NCBI GenBank assembly: GCA_021806765.1 | Contig: JAJZQR010000148.1 | Coordinates: forward strand, 1-12,865 | Length of the DNA: 12,865 nt | Source of the DNA: Chloroflexota bacterium | GTDB taxonomy: Bacteria > Chloroflexota > UBA6077 | Direction of reading: 5' to 3' | Shown: positions 6,884 to 12,865 of the stretch, piece after piece | Position numbering within the stretch: the stretch's first letter is position 1 | How the letters are laid out: the number at the start of each line of letters is the position of its first letter | The notes under the pieces: model-generated | What the model was told of the DNA's origin: nothing | Seen by the model: the letters and a program-made list of their open reading frames with translations, nothing else | Database searches by the model: none | Made by a program: the position numbers and the translations under genes

Positions 6884-8341
6884 TCACCAGTGCAGCCTCG
6901 GTTGTCTGGCGGCGGCCGTCTCGTCCAACCGCCCCACCACCGTCGTAACAGGGGCTGCGCGCACCGCCTCTGGGTTCTCCTCCGCCTCCCTGGCAATAGC
7001 CAGCAGTGCTTCTGCGAAGGCGTCCAGAGTCTCCTTGGTTTCCGTCTCCGTAGGTTCCACCATCATGGCTTCCTCGACGATCAGCGGGAAGTAGACGGTG
7101 GGCGGATGATACCCGAAGTCGATCAATCGCTTGGCGATGTCCAGAGTGCGCACTCCCAGGGCTTTCTGGCGTCTTCCCGAGAGGACGAACTCGTGCATGC
7201 AGGGCCGTGGGTAGGGCACCTCATAGGCCTGCTGCAAGCGAATGCGAAGGTAATTCGCATTCAGCATAGCGTTTTCGCCCACTTTGTGCAAGCCTTCCGC
7301 CCCCAGCGCCCTGATGTAGGCGTAAGCCCTCACCAGAACCCCGAAACTCCCGTAGAAGCTCCGCACCTGCCCGATGGAATGGGGAACCTCGCACTCCAGG
7401 TAGTAGGAGCCGTCTCCCCGTCCCCCCGTCTCCCCGTCCCCCCGTCTCTTCACGACGGGCACCGGCAGGAAGTCCGCCAGGAAGTCCCTGGCGGCCACCG
7501 GTCCCGCCCCCGGCCCCCCACCCCCATGGGGGGTCGCGAAGGTCTTGTGCAGGTTGATGTGCAGGACGTCGAAACCCAGGTCCGCTGGCCTGGCCACGCC
7601 CAGTAGGGCGTTCAGGTTGGCCCCATCGCCGTACATCAGCGCGCCGCACCCGTGGACGATCTCCGATATCTCCAGCATGTGCTCGTCGAACAGCCCCAGG
7701 GTGTTGGGCATAGTCAGCATCAGCGCCGCCGTCTCCTCGTCGGCCAGAGCCCGCAGCGCCTCCAGGTCCACGTTGCCCCGCGCATCCGACTTCACCGGCA
7801 CCGTAGAATAGCCGCACATGGTAGCCGTAGCGGGGTTGGTGCCGTGGGCGGAGTCCGGGATCAGCACCTTGGTGCGCTTCACGTCACCGCGGGACTGATG
7901 GTACGCCCGAACCATCAGCATGCCGGTCAACTCCCCTTGGGCGCCCGCCGAGGGCTGCAGGGTGACCGCCGGAAGCCCGCTGATCTCCCCCAGCGCCTGC
8001 TGCAGCTCGTACATCAGCCGCAGCGCGCCCTGGGAAACCTCCTCAGGCTGGTAGGGGTGGATGGCAGTGAAGCCGGGCCACCGGGCGACCTCCTCGGACA
8101 TCTTGGGGTTGTACTTCATGGTGCAGGAACCCAGGGGGTAGAAGCCGGTATCCAGGCCGTAGTTCATCTGGGAGAGGTGAACGAAGTGTCTGACGACCTC
8201 GTTCTCTGCCACCTCGGGTAGATCCAGCGGATCCCGCGCCAGCCCGGCCGGCAGATCCTCGGCTGGCGGAACGTCGCTCGGTGGGAGGTGGTGCCCGACT
8301 CGCCCCGGGCGAGAGATCTCGGAAAGCAGAGGTTCTGTCAT
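6884..8341 (-). CDS. gcvPB: Glycine dehydrogenase (decarboxylating) subunit 2
   Basis: A 485-residue protein, the C-terminal half of the P protein of the glycine cleavage system; with GcvPA it decarboxylates glycine and passes the aminomethyl group to the lipoyl arm of GcvH. The PLP lysine is K266 in [18 protein letters not shown]. Other hallmarks are [14 protein letters not shown] (67-80), PSAGAQGE (130-137), [10 protein letters not shown] (162-171) and YGDGANLNA (237-245). The ATG at 8341 overlaps the gcvPA stop by four bases (ATGA) with GGGAGGAA just upstream (8346-8353); the frame stays open further back but that part lies inside gcvPA. Residues about 299-311 ([13 protein letters not shown]) are an insertion absent from the usual family sequence and encoded by a 16-bp tandem repeat. 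It lies in a surface-type loop, away from the visible active-site motifs. Confidence 0.96.
   Translation of the reverse strand: MTEPLLSEISRPGRVGHHLPPSDVPPAEDLPAGLARDPLDLPEVAENEVVRHFVHLSQMNYGLDTGFYPLGSCTMKYNPKMSEEVARWPGFTAIHPYQPEEVSQGALRLMYELQQALGEISGLPAVTLQPSAGAQGELTGMLMVRAYHQSRGDVKRTKVLIPDSAHGTNPATATMCGYSTVPVKSDARGNVDLEALRALADEETAALMLTMPNTLGLFDEHMLEISEIVHGCGALMYGDGANLNALLGVARPADLGFDVLHINLHKTFATPHGGGGPGAGPVAARDFLADFLPVPVVKRRGDGETGGRGDGSYYLECEVPHSIGQVRSFYGSFGVLVRAYAYIRALGAEGLHKVGENAMLNANYLRIRLQQAYEVPYPRPCMHEFVLSGRRQKALGVRTLDIAKRLIDFGYHPPTVYFPLIVEEAMMVEPTETETKETLDAFAEALLAIAREAEENPEAVRAAPVTTVVGRLDETAAARQPRLHW
7410..7448. repeat. 16-bp tandem repeat inside gcvPB
   Basis: Two perfect copies of CCGTCTCCCCGTCCCC (7410-7425 and 7426-7441) are followed by a partial third (7442-7448). 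Read in the gcvPB frame on the minus strand they give the Gly/Asp/Arg-rich insertion around residues 299-311. Similar CCGTCTCCCC text recurs beside the gcvH stop (10058-10080), and a related 8-bp unit occurs in the recN tail. Confidence 0.88.
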
Positions 8342-9702
8342 TGTGTTCCTCCCGTGGATGCGACGAGCTCCCTCAGGGCCGAGACGAGGCCATCTATCTG
8401 GGCCCTGGTATTGGTCTCTGTAGCGCACAGCAACATGTAGCCTTCCAGGTCCGGGCTGACTATGGAGAGATCGTAGCCACCCACGATCTTGCGGCTCAAT
8501 AGGAAGCGGTTGATCTCCGCCGGGGGTCTGGGCCCTCGAACGACGAACTCGTTGAAGAAGGTACCGGTATCCAGCAACTGAAAGCCCTCCAGGGCCGCGA
8601 TCTCTCGTGCCGCATAGTGGGCCTTGTCGTAGCTGAGTTGGGCTACCCGGCGAAGCCCCTGGGGACCCATCAGCGCCATATAGATGGCCGCACCCGTGGC
8701 CAGAAGCTGCTCGCTGGTGCAGATGTTGGAGGTGGCCTTTTCCCTCCGGATATGCTGCTCTCGGGCCTGCAACGTCAGGACGAATCCCCTCCGTCCCTGG
8801 TGGTCCTGGGCTGCCCCTACCAGCCGGCCCGGTATCTGCCGTAGGAACTGCGTCTTGCAGGCCAGCAGCCCCAGGTAGGGTCCCCCGAAGCTCATGGGCG
8901 ATCCGAGCCCCTGCCCCTCGCCCACGGCGATGTCTGCCCCCCACTCCCCCGGGCTCTTCAGCATCCCCAGGGAGATGGGGTCGCTGGAGACGACGAGCAG
9001 AGCCCCCACCGCGTGGGTCTTCTGCGCCAGCGAGGACAGATCCTGCACGCTACCGAAGAAGTTGGGCTGCTGCACTATGCAGCAGGCCGTCCCATCGTCC
9101 AGCAGCGCCCCCATATCCTCCTCGACAATCCGGTCTCCCTGCCGGCCAACGGAAGAGGCGACTACCTGCACCCCCCTGCTCTGCATGTAGCCGTTCAGCA
9201 CGGCCCGGTACTCCGGGTGCACGCTTCCCGACACCACCACCTTGTCCCGTCCAGTCGCCGCCATGGCCATTAGAGCTGCCTCCGCCATGGCCGTTGCCCC
9301 ATCGTACATGGAGGCGTTTGTGACCTCCATGCCGGTCAGCGAACAGATCATGCTCTGGAACTCGAAGGCCGCCTGAAGGGTCCCCTGGCTGATCTCGGGT
9401 TGGTAGGGGGTGTAGGCGGTGTAGAACTCACTGCGCAGCAGCAGCTGCGATATCGCCGCGGGAACGTAGTGGTTATACGATCCCGCGCCGAGGAAGTAGC
9501 TGTAGTGGGTGGCGTCGGCGTTCTCCTCGGCCATCGCCCGCAGTTCGGCCATCAACTCCATCTCGGAGAGCGGTTCAGGCAGATTCAACCTGGGGTGCCT
9601 CACCCGGGCTGGGACGACCTCCAGAAGATCGTCCACGCTCTGAACACCGATGCTCTTGAGCATCTCCTGCCTGTCCTGCTCGGTATTCGGCACGAAATCC
9701 AT
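8338..9702 (-). CDS. gcvPA: Glycine dehydrogenase (decarboxylating) subunit 1
   Basis: A 454-residue protein, the N-terminal half of the split P protein of the glycine cleavage system; it forms the P complex with GcvPB. Family features begin with [14 protein letters not shown], then [46 protein letters not shown] and [20 protein letters not shown], and near the end [11 protein letters not shown]. The start is set at the ATG at 9702, because GGAGGT (9710-9715) lies seven bases upstream and family members begin at this point; the longer frame to 9735 would add eleven unsupported residues. It overlaps gcvPB by four bases. Unlike the rest of the cluster it is separated from gcvH by 377 bases of hairpins and repeats, so it may have its own expression signals. 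Confidence 0.95.
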   Translation of the reverse strand: MDFVPNTEQDRQEMLKSIGVQSVDDLLEVVPARVRHPRLNLPEPLSEMELMAELRAMAEENADATHYSYFLGAGSYNHYVPAAISQLLLRSEFYTAYTPYQPEISQGTLQAAFEFQSMICSLTGMEVTNASMYDGATAMAEAALMAMAATGRDKVVVSGSVHPEYRAVLNGYMQSRGVQVVASSVGRQGDRIVEEDMGALLDDGTACCIVQQPNFFGSVQDLSSLAQKTHAVGALLVVSSDPISLGMLKSPGEWGADIAVGEGQGLGSPMSFGGPYLGLLACKTQFLRQIPGRLVGAAQDHQGRRGFVLTLQAREQHIRREKATSNICTSEQLLATGAAIYMALMGPQGLRRVAQLSYDKAHYAAREIAALEGFQLLDTGTFFNEFVVRGPRPPAEINRFLLSRKIVGGYDLSIVSPDLEGYMLLCATETNTRAQIDGLVSALRELVASTGGTQ

Positions 9703-9709
9703 ATGACAA

Positions 9710-9715
9710 ACCTCC
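9710..9715 (-). promoter_or_regulatory. Ribosome binding site deciding the gcvPA start
   Basis: GGAGGT on the minus strand, seven bases before the ATG at 9702. It decides against the longer in-frame start at 9735. Confidence 0.75.
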
Positions 9716-9716
9716 A

Positions 9717-9798
9717 GCCCAGATCTCTGGGCCATGTAGCGTCGGGGCTCGTCCCCAACGTTGTGCCCGGGATGGTCGGTTAGAAGAGAAGCAACCGA
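9717..9798 (-). other. Three consecutive stem-loops in the gcvPA leader
   Basis: On the minus strand, reading towards gcvPA, three potential stems follow each other: 9793-9798 with 9776-9781 (6 bp, 11-base loop); 9753-9760 with 9740-9747 (8 positions including one G-U pair in the minus-strand RNA, 5-base loop); and 9726-9732 with 9717-9723 (7 bp, tight loop). The last ends one base before the ribosome site. I see no poly-T tract and could not match the glycine riboswitch core. A regulatory role is possible but unproven. Confidence 0.4.
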
Positions 9799-9908
9799 TT
9801 TGTAGTAACGACTTCAATCGTTCGTCCTTGTCCACTGCCGTCGGGCCGAACAACTGATGATCTTTAGCAACTCAATCGGGTAGTGGCTGTGGACAGCTGC
9901 CGCTGATA

Positions 9909-9969
9909 TCGAGGAATCGAGGCTTTAGCCGGTGTCGGGGAACGTCCGGCTGAAGCCTCGACTCCTCGA
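9909..9969. repeat. Inner 24-bp inverted repeat with 13-base loop
   Basis: The arms 9909-9932 and 9946-9969 pair with two mismatches; the loop is 9933-9945. In plus-strand RNA one mismatch is a G-U wobble; in minus-strand RNA it is the other. It is the strongest stem-loop of the gcvH-gcvPA gap. Confidence 0.85.
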
Positions 9970-9972
9970 CCC

Positions 9973-10000
9973 GTAGGGGAGATTCGCGAACCGCCCCTAC
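9973..10000. repeat. 28-bp palindrome, GTAGGGG...CCCCTAC
   Basis: A self-complementary stretch centred on TTCGCGAA with GTAGGGG and CCCCTAC ends; 24 of 28 positions agree with its own reverse complement. From memory, palindromes with these ends are scattered in many Chloroflexota and some cyanobacterial genomes. Confidence 0.8.
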
Positions 10001-10057
10001 ATTACCCGATCAGATTGTTAACCTTCACAAGCCGTTACTACACGAGGGGACCTCACT

Positions 10058-10080
10058 CCGTCTCCCCGTCTCCCGTCCCC
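10058..10080. repeat. CCGTCTCCCC-type short repeat beside the gcvH stop
   Basis: CCGTCTCCCCGTCTCCCGTC and the following CCC repeat the same text as the 16-bp unit inside gcvPB, here placed directly after the gcvH coding end (last base of the repeat overlaps the TAG). It is imperfect and only about two units long. Confidence 0.6.
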
Positions 10081-10460
10081 TACCCCGCGGCGATCTCCTT
10101 CTCGTAGCCCGCGGCGTCCAGCAGATTGTTCAACTCCGCCGGATCCTTCAGCCGGACCCGAACCATCCAACCCCCCTCGTAGGGCTCCTGGTTCACCTTC
10201 TCCGGCGCCTTGGAAAGCTCACCGTTCACGGCAGCAACCTCGCCGCTGATGGGCGCGTACAGATCGGAGGCCGCCTTGACGGACTCCACCACGCCAAAGG
10301 TCTTGAACTGCTGCAGCTGCTGCCCCACCGAGGGCAGCTCTACGTACACTACGTCGCCCAACTGCTCCTGAGCGTGGTCCGTGATGCCGATTACGGCCTC
10401 GTCGCCCTCGACCTTCACCCATTCGTGTTCCTTGGAGTAGCGCAGGTCCTTCGGTACCAT
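10080..10460 (-). CDS. gcvH: Glycine cleavage system H protein
   Basis: A 126-residue lipoyl-carrier protein that shuttles the aminomethyl group between the P, T and L proteins of the glycine cleavage system. The start DLRYSKEHEWVKVEGD and the block GITDHAQEQLGDVVYVELP are diagnostic. The lipoylated lysine is K62 in ESVKAASDLYAPISG, and VNQEPYEGGWMVRV (89-102) completes the fold. Length is normal. The ATG at 10460 has AAGGAG five bases upstream (10466-10471) and lies 11 bases after the gcvT stop. A frame open far upstream overlaps gcvT and is not used. The 3' end abuts a short tandem repeat, then the nested inverted-repeat element. Confidence 0.97.
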   Translation of the reverse strand: MVPKDLRYSKEHEWVKVEGDEAVIGITDHAQEQLGDVVYVELPSVGQQLQQFKTFGVVESVKAASDLYAPISGEVAAVNGELSKAPEKVNQEPYEGGWMVRVRLKDPAELNNLLDAAGYEKEIAAG

Positions 10461-10471
10461 CTTCGCTCCTT

Positions 10472-11602
10472 CTACTTCCTCTTTCGCCGGTAGAACGGTA
10501 GATCCACGACCAGAGCCGGATGCGCGGTGCCCCTGATGAAGACTTCCAGGGGAGGCCTTATTGCCGCCACCTCCGGAGTGACGAACGCCATCGCGATGCT
10601 GAGATCCAACGTGGGGGAGAAGCTGCCGCTGGTGACGCGGCCCACCTCGACTCCATCCAGCATCACCGGCGTGGCCTGGCGCGCGATCGCCCTGTCCGTC
10701 ACCTCGAGCCCCGCTAGCTGCCACGCCGGCCCGGTCACCGCAATCCTAAGCAGGGCCTCCCGGCCCATCAACTCCGCCTTCTCCGGATGCACGTAGCGCC
10801 CCAGCCCTGCCTCGTAGGGGTTGATCTCCTCCCCCAACTCGTGGCCGTACAGCGGCATCCCTGCCTCCAGTCGCAGGGTGTCCCTGGCCCCCAGGCCGCA
10901 CAGCGCGCCGCCGACATCCGGAGCATCCTGCTCCAGCCGACGCCACAACTGCCGGCCTGCGTCCGGAGGCAGGGTCACCTCGAAGCCATCCTCCCCTGTG
11001 TAGCCGGTCCGGGACAGATACGCCTCGACGCCCATCACCCTGGCTGGAGCCCCGTGGTAGTAGCGGAGACTATCCAGGGGCAGATCGGTGAGAGGTTGTA
11101 CCACCTCCACCGAGGAGGGGCCCTGGACCCCAACCATCACTGTCTCCAGCGTTCGGTCGGCGATGCTCACCCTGGGGGACTCCCCAAGCTCCCTCCAATC
11201 GTCTAAGATCTCGTCCATCCACCCCAGCACTTTGATCCGATTGGAGGCGTTCACCACCAGCAGATACTCGCCCTCCGCTACACGGTACACCAGGATGTCG
11301 TCCCTGACGCCGCCTTGGTGGTTGCAGATCAACGAGTACTGCACCTGGCCGATCGCCAGCTTGGCCACGTCGTTGGTGGCCAGCATCTGAAGGAACCTCT
11401 CGGCATCGGGGCCGCTGACGTACACCCGCCCCATGTGGGACAGATCGAAAACCCCCGCTGCCTCCCGCACCTTTCGGTGCTCCGCGATGATGCCGGCATA
11501 CTGCACCGGCATCAGCCAGCCACCGAACTCCACCATCTTGGCGCCCGCCGCCAGGTGCAGGTCGTGGAGAGGTGTGCGTAGGAGCCTGCTTTCCTCACTC
11601 AT
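10472..11602 (-). CDS. gcvT: Aminomethyltransferase, glycine cleavage system T protein
   Basis: A 376-residue T protein, which transfers the methylene group from the lipoyl arm of GcvH to tetrahydrofolate and releases ammonia. It starts with RTPLHDLHLAAGAKMVEFGGWLMP-type sequence, followed by AGVFDLSHMGR (49-59). GGVRDDILVY places the catalytic aspartate at D101, the same number as in the E. coli enzyme, and VVNASN (116-121) is the adjoining folate-site motif. SRTGYTGEDGFE and LEAGMPLYGHE follow, and GRVTSGSFSPTLDLSIAMAFV opens the C-terminal barrel. The protein ends LPFYRRKRK. The ATG at 11602 lies within the last codons of the acetyltransferase gene (8-base overlap), so translation is probably coupled. 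No glycine riboswitch can fit immediately upstream. Confidence 0.96.
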   Translation of the reverse strand: MSEESRLLRTPLHDLHLAAGAKMVEFGGWLMPVQYAGIIAEHRKVREAAGVFDLSHMGRVYVSGPDAERFLQMLATNDVAKLAIGQVQYSLICNHQGGVRDDILVYRVAEGEYLLVVNASNRIKVLGWMDEILDDWRELGESPRVSIADRTLETVMVGVQGPSSVEVVQPLTDLPLDSLRYYHGAPARVMGVEAYLSRTGYTGEDGFEVTLPPDAGRQLWRRLEQDAPDVGGALCGLGARDTLRLEAGMPLYGHELGEEINPYEAGLGRYVHPEKAELMGREALLRIAVTGPAWQLAGLEVTDRAIARQATPVMLDGVEVGRVTSGSFSPTLDLSIAMAFVTPEVAAIRPPLEVFIRGTAHPALVVDLPFYRRKRK

Positions 11603-12092
11603 TGTCGTACACCACCGCCACTTCGTCGCACTCGGGGAACTTGGGACAGCGGATGCACTCGCCCCAGACCTTCCGGGGCAGCTCGTTCACCGCTGTGCGC
11701 AGGAAACCGAGGCTCTCGAAGAAGCCCGCCTCCCGAGTCAGAGCGTAAACCCGGCCGATCCCCATCTCGCGAGCCTCCTCCCGGCAGGCGTTCACCAGGG
11801 TGCTTCCCATGCCGCGCCGCTGGAAGCGCCTGTCCACGGCGAGAGACCGGATCTCGGCCAGATCGGCCCAGTTCACGTGGAGGGCGCAGCATGCCACCGT
11901 GCTTCCATCCTCCTCGATCACCCAGAAGTCCCTCAGGTTCTCGTACAGCTCGCTCAGGGGCCGGCCCAGCATCACTCCGGCCTCGGCATGCTCATTGATC
12001 AGTCGATGCATCACGGGCACGTCGCCGATGCGCGCCTTCCGGCACGGCTGGACAACTCCCCGCGCCTCGACAGCTACTTCCGTTTCTTCCAC
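11595..12092 (-). CDS. GNAT N-acetyltransferase, short ArgA-like (N-acetylglutamate synthase type)
   Basis: A 165-residue GNAT-fold acetyltransferase that would transfer an acetyl group from acetyl-CoA to an amino group. The opening KARIGDVPVMHRLINEHA, the LYENLRDFWV block (49-58), CCALHVNWADLAEIRSLAV (68-86), and the acetyl-CoA loop RFQRRGMGS (89-97) resemble the short stand-alone N-acetylglutamate synthases of arginine synthesis. The tail KVWGECIRCPKFPECDE carries C146, C149 and C154, a cysteine pattern common in that subfamily and possibly metal-binding. The start is a GTG at 12092 with AAGGA about seven bases upstream. Its last codons overlap gcvT. No arginine genes are in the window, so the substrate (glutamate or another amino acid) is inferred from family resemblance only. 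Confidence 0.82.
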   Translation of the reverse strand: MEETEVAVEARGVVQPCRKARIGDVPVMHRLINEHAEAGVMLGRPLSELYENLRDFWVIEEDGSTVACCALHVNWADLAEIRSLAVDRRFQRRGMGSTLVNACREEAREMGIGRVYALTREAGFFESLGFLRTAVNELPRKVWGECIRCPKFPECDEVAVVYDNE

Positions 12093-12283
12093 ATCCCGTT
12101 CCTTCCCGGTCTCCCCATCCCTATCCAGCCATCAGCACTCAGCCATCAGCACTCAGCCATTAGCACTCAGCACTGAATACTCAGAACCCAGAACTCAGAA
12201 CCAGGCGGGCGAGACGCCCGCGCTCCCGGCACTCAGCACTCAGCACTCAGCACTCAGCACCCGTCACCCCTCAGTCCTCAGTC
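12093..12283. repeat. Repeat-filled gap between recN and the acetyltransferase gene
   Basis: Most of this 191-base gap is simple repeat. A 14-bp unit, AGCCATCAGCACTC, occurs three times (12127-12168, one substitution in the last copy), followed by degenerate CTCAGAAC text. The 7-mer CACTCAG occurs four times in a row plus three bases (12230-12260), then CCTCAGTCCTCAGTCC. A hairpin lies in the middle (12205-12221). No promoter or glycine riboswitch could be recognised, although the start of the gcv transcript is expected in or near this gap. Confidence 0.85.
12205..12221. repeat. Short perfect hairpin within the repeat cluster
   Basis: GCGGGCG (12205-12211) and CGCCCGC (12215-12221) pair across a three-base AGA loop. 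No T-run follows on either strand. It interrupts the CTCAG-type tandem repeats and looks like another dispersed palindrome. Confidence 0.75.
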
Positions 12284-12865
12284 CTATCTATCCTGTCCAT
12301 CCCATTTCTTCTCCGCGTCCCCGCGTCTCCGCGTCTCCGCGTCTCCGCGTCTCCCCTTGAACCCCTCGGCCCTTGCCAGCAACTCCTGCGCGCTGGCGAT
12401 GGCGGAGGTGGACTCCGCCGTGCCCGCCAGCATGGCCGCCACTTCCTCCACCCGCCGATCCCCCTCCAGCGACCTCACCGCGGTGTGGGTCCGGCCCCCT
12501 TCCACCACCTTCGCCACCGACAGGTGCTGGTCCGCCATGCAGGCGATCTGGGGAAGATGGGTGATGCACAGCACCTGGTGGTCCTCCGTCAGCTTCCACA
12601 GCTTCTCCCCCACTCGGGCGCCGCTCCGCGCCCCGACGCCCACGTCGATCTCGTCGAACACCAGGGTGGGGATCGCATCCGCCTTGCAGAGGATGGTCTT
12701 GAGGGCCAGCATCAACCTCGCCGTCTCGCCCCCACTGGCGATGCGAACCAGCGGCTTCGGCTCCTCCCCGGGGTTGGGCGAGACGAGGAACTCCACCCTA
12801 TCAACCCCGGTTGTATCGAATGCCACCCTCTCCGCGTCCCCGCCCGCTAACCCCAGCCCTCTCCC
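12284..12865 (-). CDS. recN: DNA repair protein RecN, C-terminal part (runs off right edge)
   Basis: The C-terminal ATPase half of RecN, an SMC-like protein of double-strand-break repair. The frame is open from the window edge, with 193 residues visible; the GTG at 12826 is internal. TTGVDRVEFLVSPNPGE leads into the ABC signature RIASGGETARLMLALK (visible residues 42-56). Walker B follows as TLVFDEIDVGVGARSG (67-82), then the histidine switch CITHLPQIA (100-108), and finally the normal end region VEEVAAMLAG and AQELLARAEG. After that come about 25 residues, including GDAETRRRGDAEKK, that are not part of the usual protein and are encoded by an 8-bp tandem repeat and following sequence. The stop is TAG at 12284-12286. 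The 191-base gap to the next gene argues against close coupling with the gcv cluster. Confidence 0.93.
   Translation of the reverse strand, partial: GRGLGLAGGDAERVAFDTTGVDRVEFLVSPNPGEEPKPLVRIASGGETARLMLALKTILCKADAIPTLVFDEIDVGVGARSGARVGEKLWKLTEDHQVLCITHLPQIACMADQHLSVAKVVEGGRTHTAVRSLEGDRRVEEVAAMLAGTAESTSAIASAQELLARAEGFKGRRGDAETRRRGDAEKKWDGQDR
12315..12354. repeat. 8-bp tandem repeat in the 3' end of recN
   Basis: Four perfect copies of GCGTCTCC (12323-12354) are preceded by one variant copy, GCGTCCCC (12315-12322). Three units make 24 bases, so the repeat encodes an eight-residue period in recN (GDAETRRR on the minus strand) and can expand without necessarily breaking the frame when three units are gained. 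Confidence 0.9.

Larger units (their letters stand above)
9801..10042. repeat. Nested inverted-repeat (MITE-like) element between gcvH and gcvPA
   Basis: This ~242-base stretch has a concentric layout. The outer arms TGTAGTAACGACTT (9801-9814) and 10029-10042 match at 13 of 14 positions. A middle pair, 9875-9885 and 10000-10010, matches at 10 of 11. An inner pair, 9909-9932 and 9946-9969, matches at 22 of 24. A separate palindrome sits at 9973-10000. There is no open reading frame of note inside and no obvious target-site duplication. It fits a non-autonomous palindromic element, or several dispersed palindromes inserted into one another. It separates gcvH from gcvPA in an otherwise packed cluster and would form strong RNA structure if transcribed. 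Confidence 0.65.

Noticed and set aside
9801..10042. Insertion sequence
   Set aside because: Terminal inverted repeats are present, but there is no transposase coding sequence and no clear target-site duplication, so at most it is a non-autonomous element.
9703..10079. Glycine riboswitch before gcvPA
   Set aside because: A riboswitch would be expected from the gene's role, but I could not find the conserved glycine-aptamer core on the minus strand; a covariance search would settle it.
11433..12176. A 247-codon plus-strand open frame across gcvT, the acetyltransferase and the repeat gap
   Set aside because: It is the shadow of two well-supported minus-strand genes, and its end is translated simple repeat.
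12093..12283. CRISPR array
   Set aside because: The repeats are 7-14 bases, directly abutting and degenerate, with no spacers of constant length and no cas genes.
12827..12865. Start of RecN at the GTG at 12826
   Set aside because: The frame remains open to the window edge, and the ATPase half alone would not be a RecN; the gene is simply cut by the window.
12839..12865. Repeat-derived insertion in RecN (visible residues GRGLGLAGGDAER)
   Set aside because: It looks Gly-rich and may be repeat-like, but it is at the window edge in a region of RecN that varies in length, so there is too little to judge.

Overview
This is a GC-rich bacterial chromosomal segment with tightly packed genes, frequent GTG starts, short overlaps between neighbouring genes, and no tRNA, rRNA, CRISPR array or transposase gene. 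The gene content (split gcvPA/gcvPB glycine decarboxylase, Dpp/Opp-type ATPases, a short ArgA-like acetyltransferase) and the heavy load of short palindromic and tandem repeats are most like Chloroflexota. That assignment is an inference from remembered genome style, not a measured one. The repeats also spill into coding sequence, giving in-frame Gly/Asp/Arg-rich tracts.

Region 1 (1-3555, plus strand): a threonine-synthase-like PLP enzyme (cut by the left edge), a serine hydrolase of the beta-lactamase/PBP family that overlaps it by 4 bases, and a metal-dependent amidohydrolase of the imidazolonepropionase/prolidase type. Between the last two lies a recognisable scar: the last ~35 codons of a MalG-type ABC sugar permease. 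An ABC transporter gene was therefore once here and has been almost wholly deleted.

Region 2 (3569-4867, minus strand): a D-glutamate cyclase (DUF4392) gene, flanked by an intact dppF-like 3' end on one side and a second, broken copy of that 3' end on the other. The two copies share an exact 24-base direct repeat. The gap upstream of the cyclase holds a likely terminator and a 23-bp GC-rich hairpin.

Region 3 (4868-12092, minus strand): a compact run reading GNAT acetyltransferase, gcvT, gcvH, gcvPA, gcvPB, dppD-like, dppF-like. Together gcvT, gcvH, gcvPA and gcvPB encode the T, H and both P subunits of the glycine cleavage system; the L protein is not in the window. The two peptide-transporter ATPases follow gcvPB after only 32 bases, without any permease or binding-protein gene. 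The only large gap in the run (gcvH-gcvPA, 377 bases) is filled by a nested inverted-repeat element of about 242 bases and a three-hairpin leader in front of gcvPA.

Region 4 (12093-12865): a 191-base gap made largely of short tandem repeats and a hairpin, then the 3' end of recN (minus strand, cut by the right edge), whose last ~22 codons are made of an 8-bp tandem repeat and adjoining sequence.

No clearly new defence or mobile system is visible. The most interesting signals are the two gene scars, the nested palindromic element inside the gcv cluster, the repeat-derived peptides in GcvPB and RecN, and the possible link of D-glutamate cyclase with peptide transport and peptidase-like enzymes.
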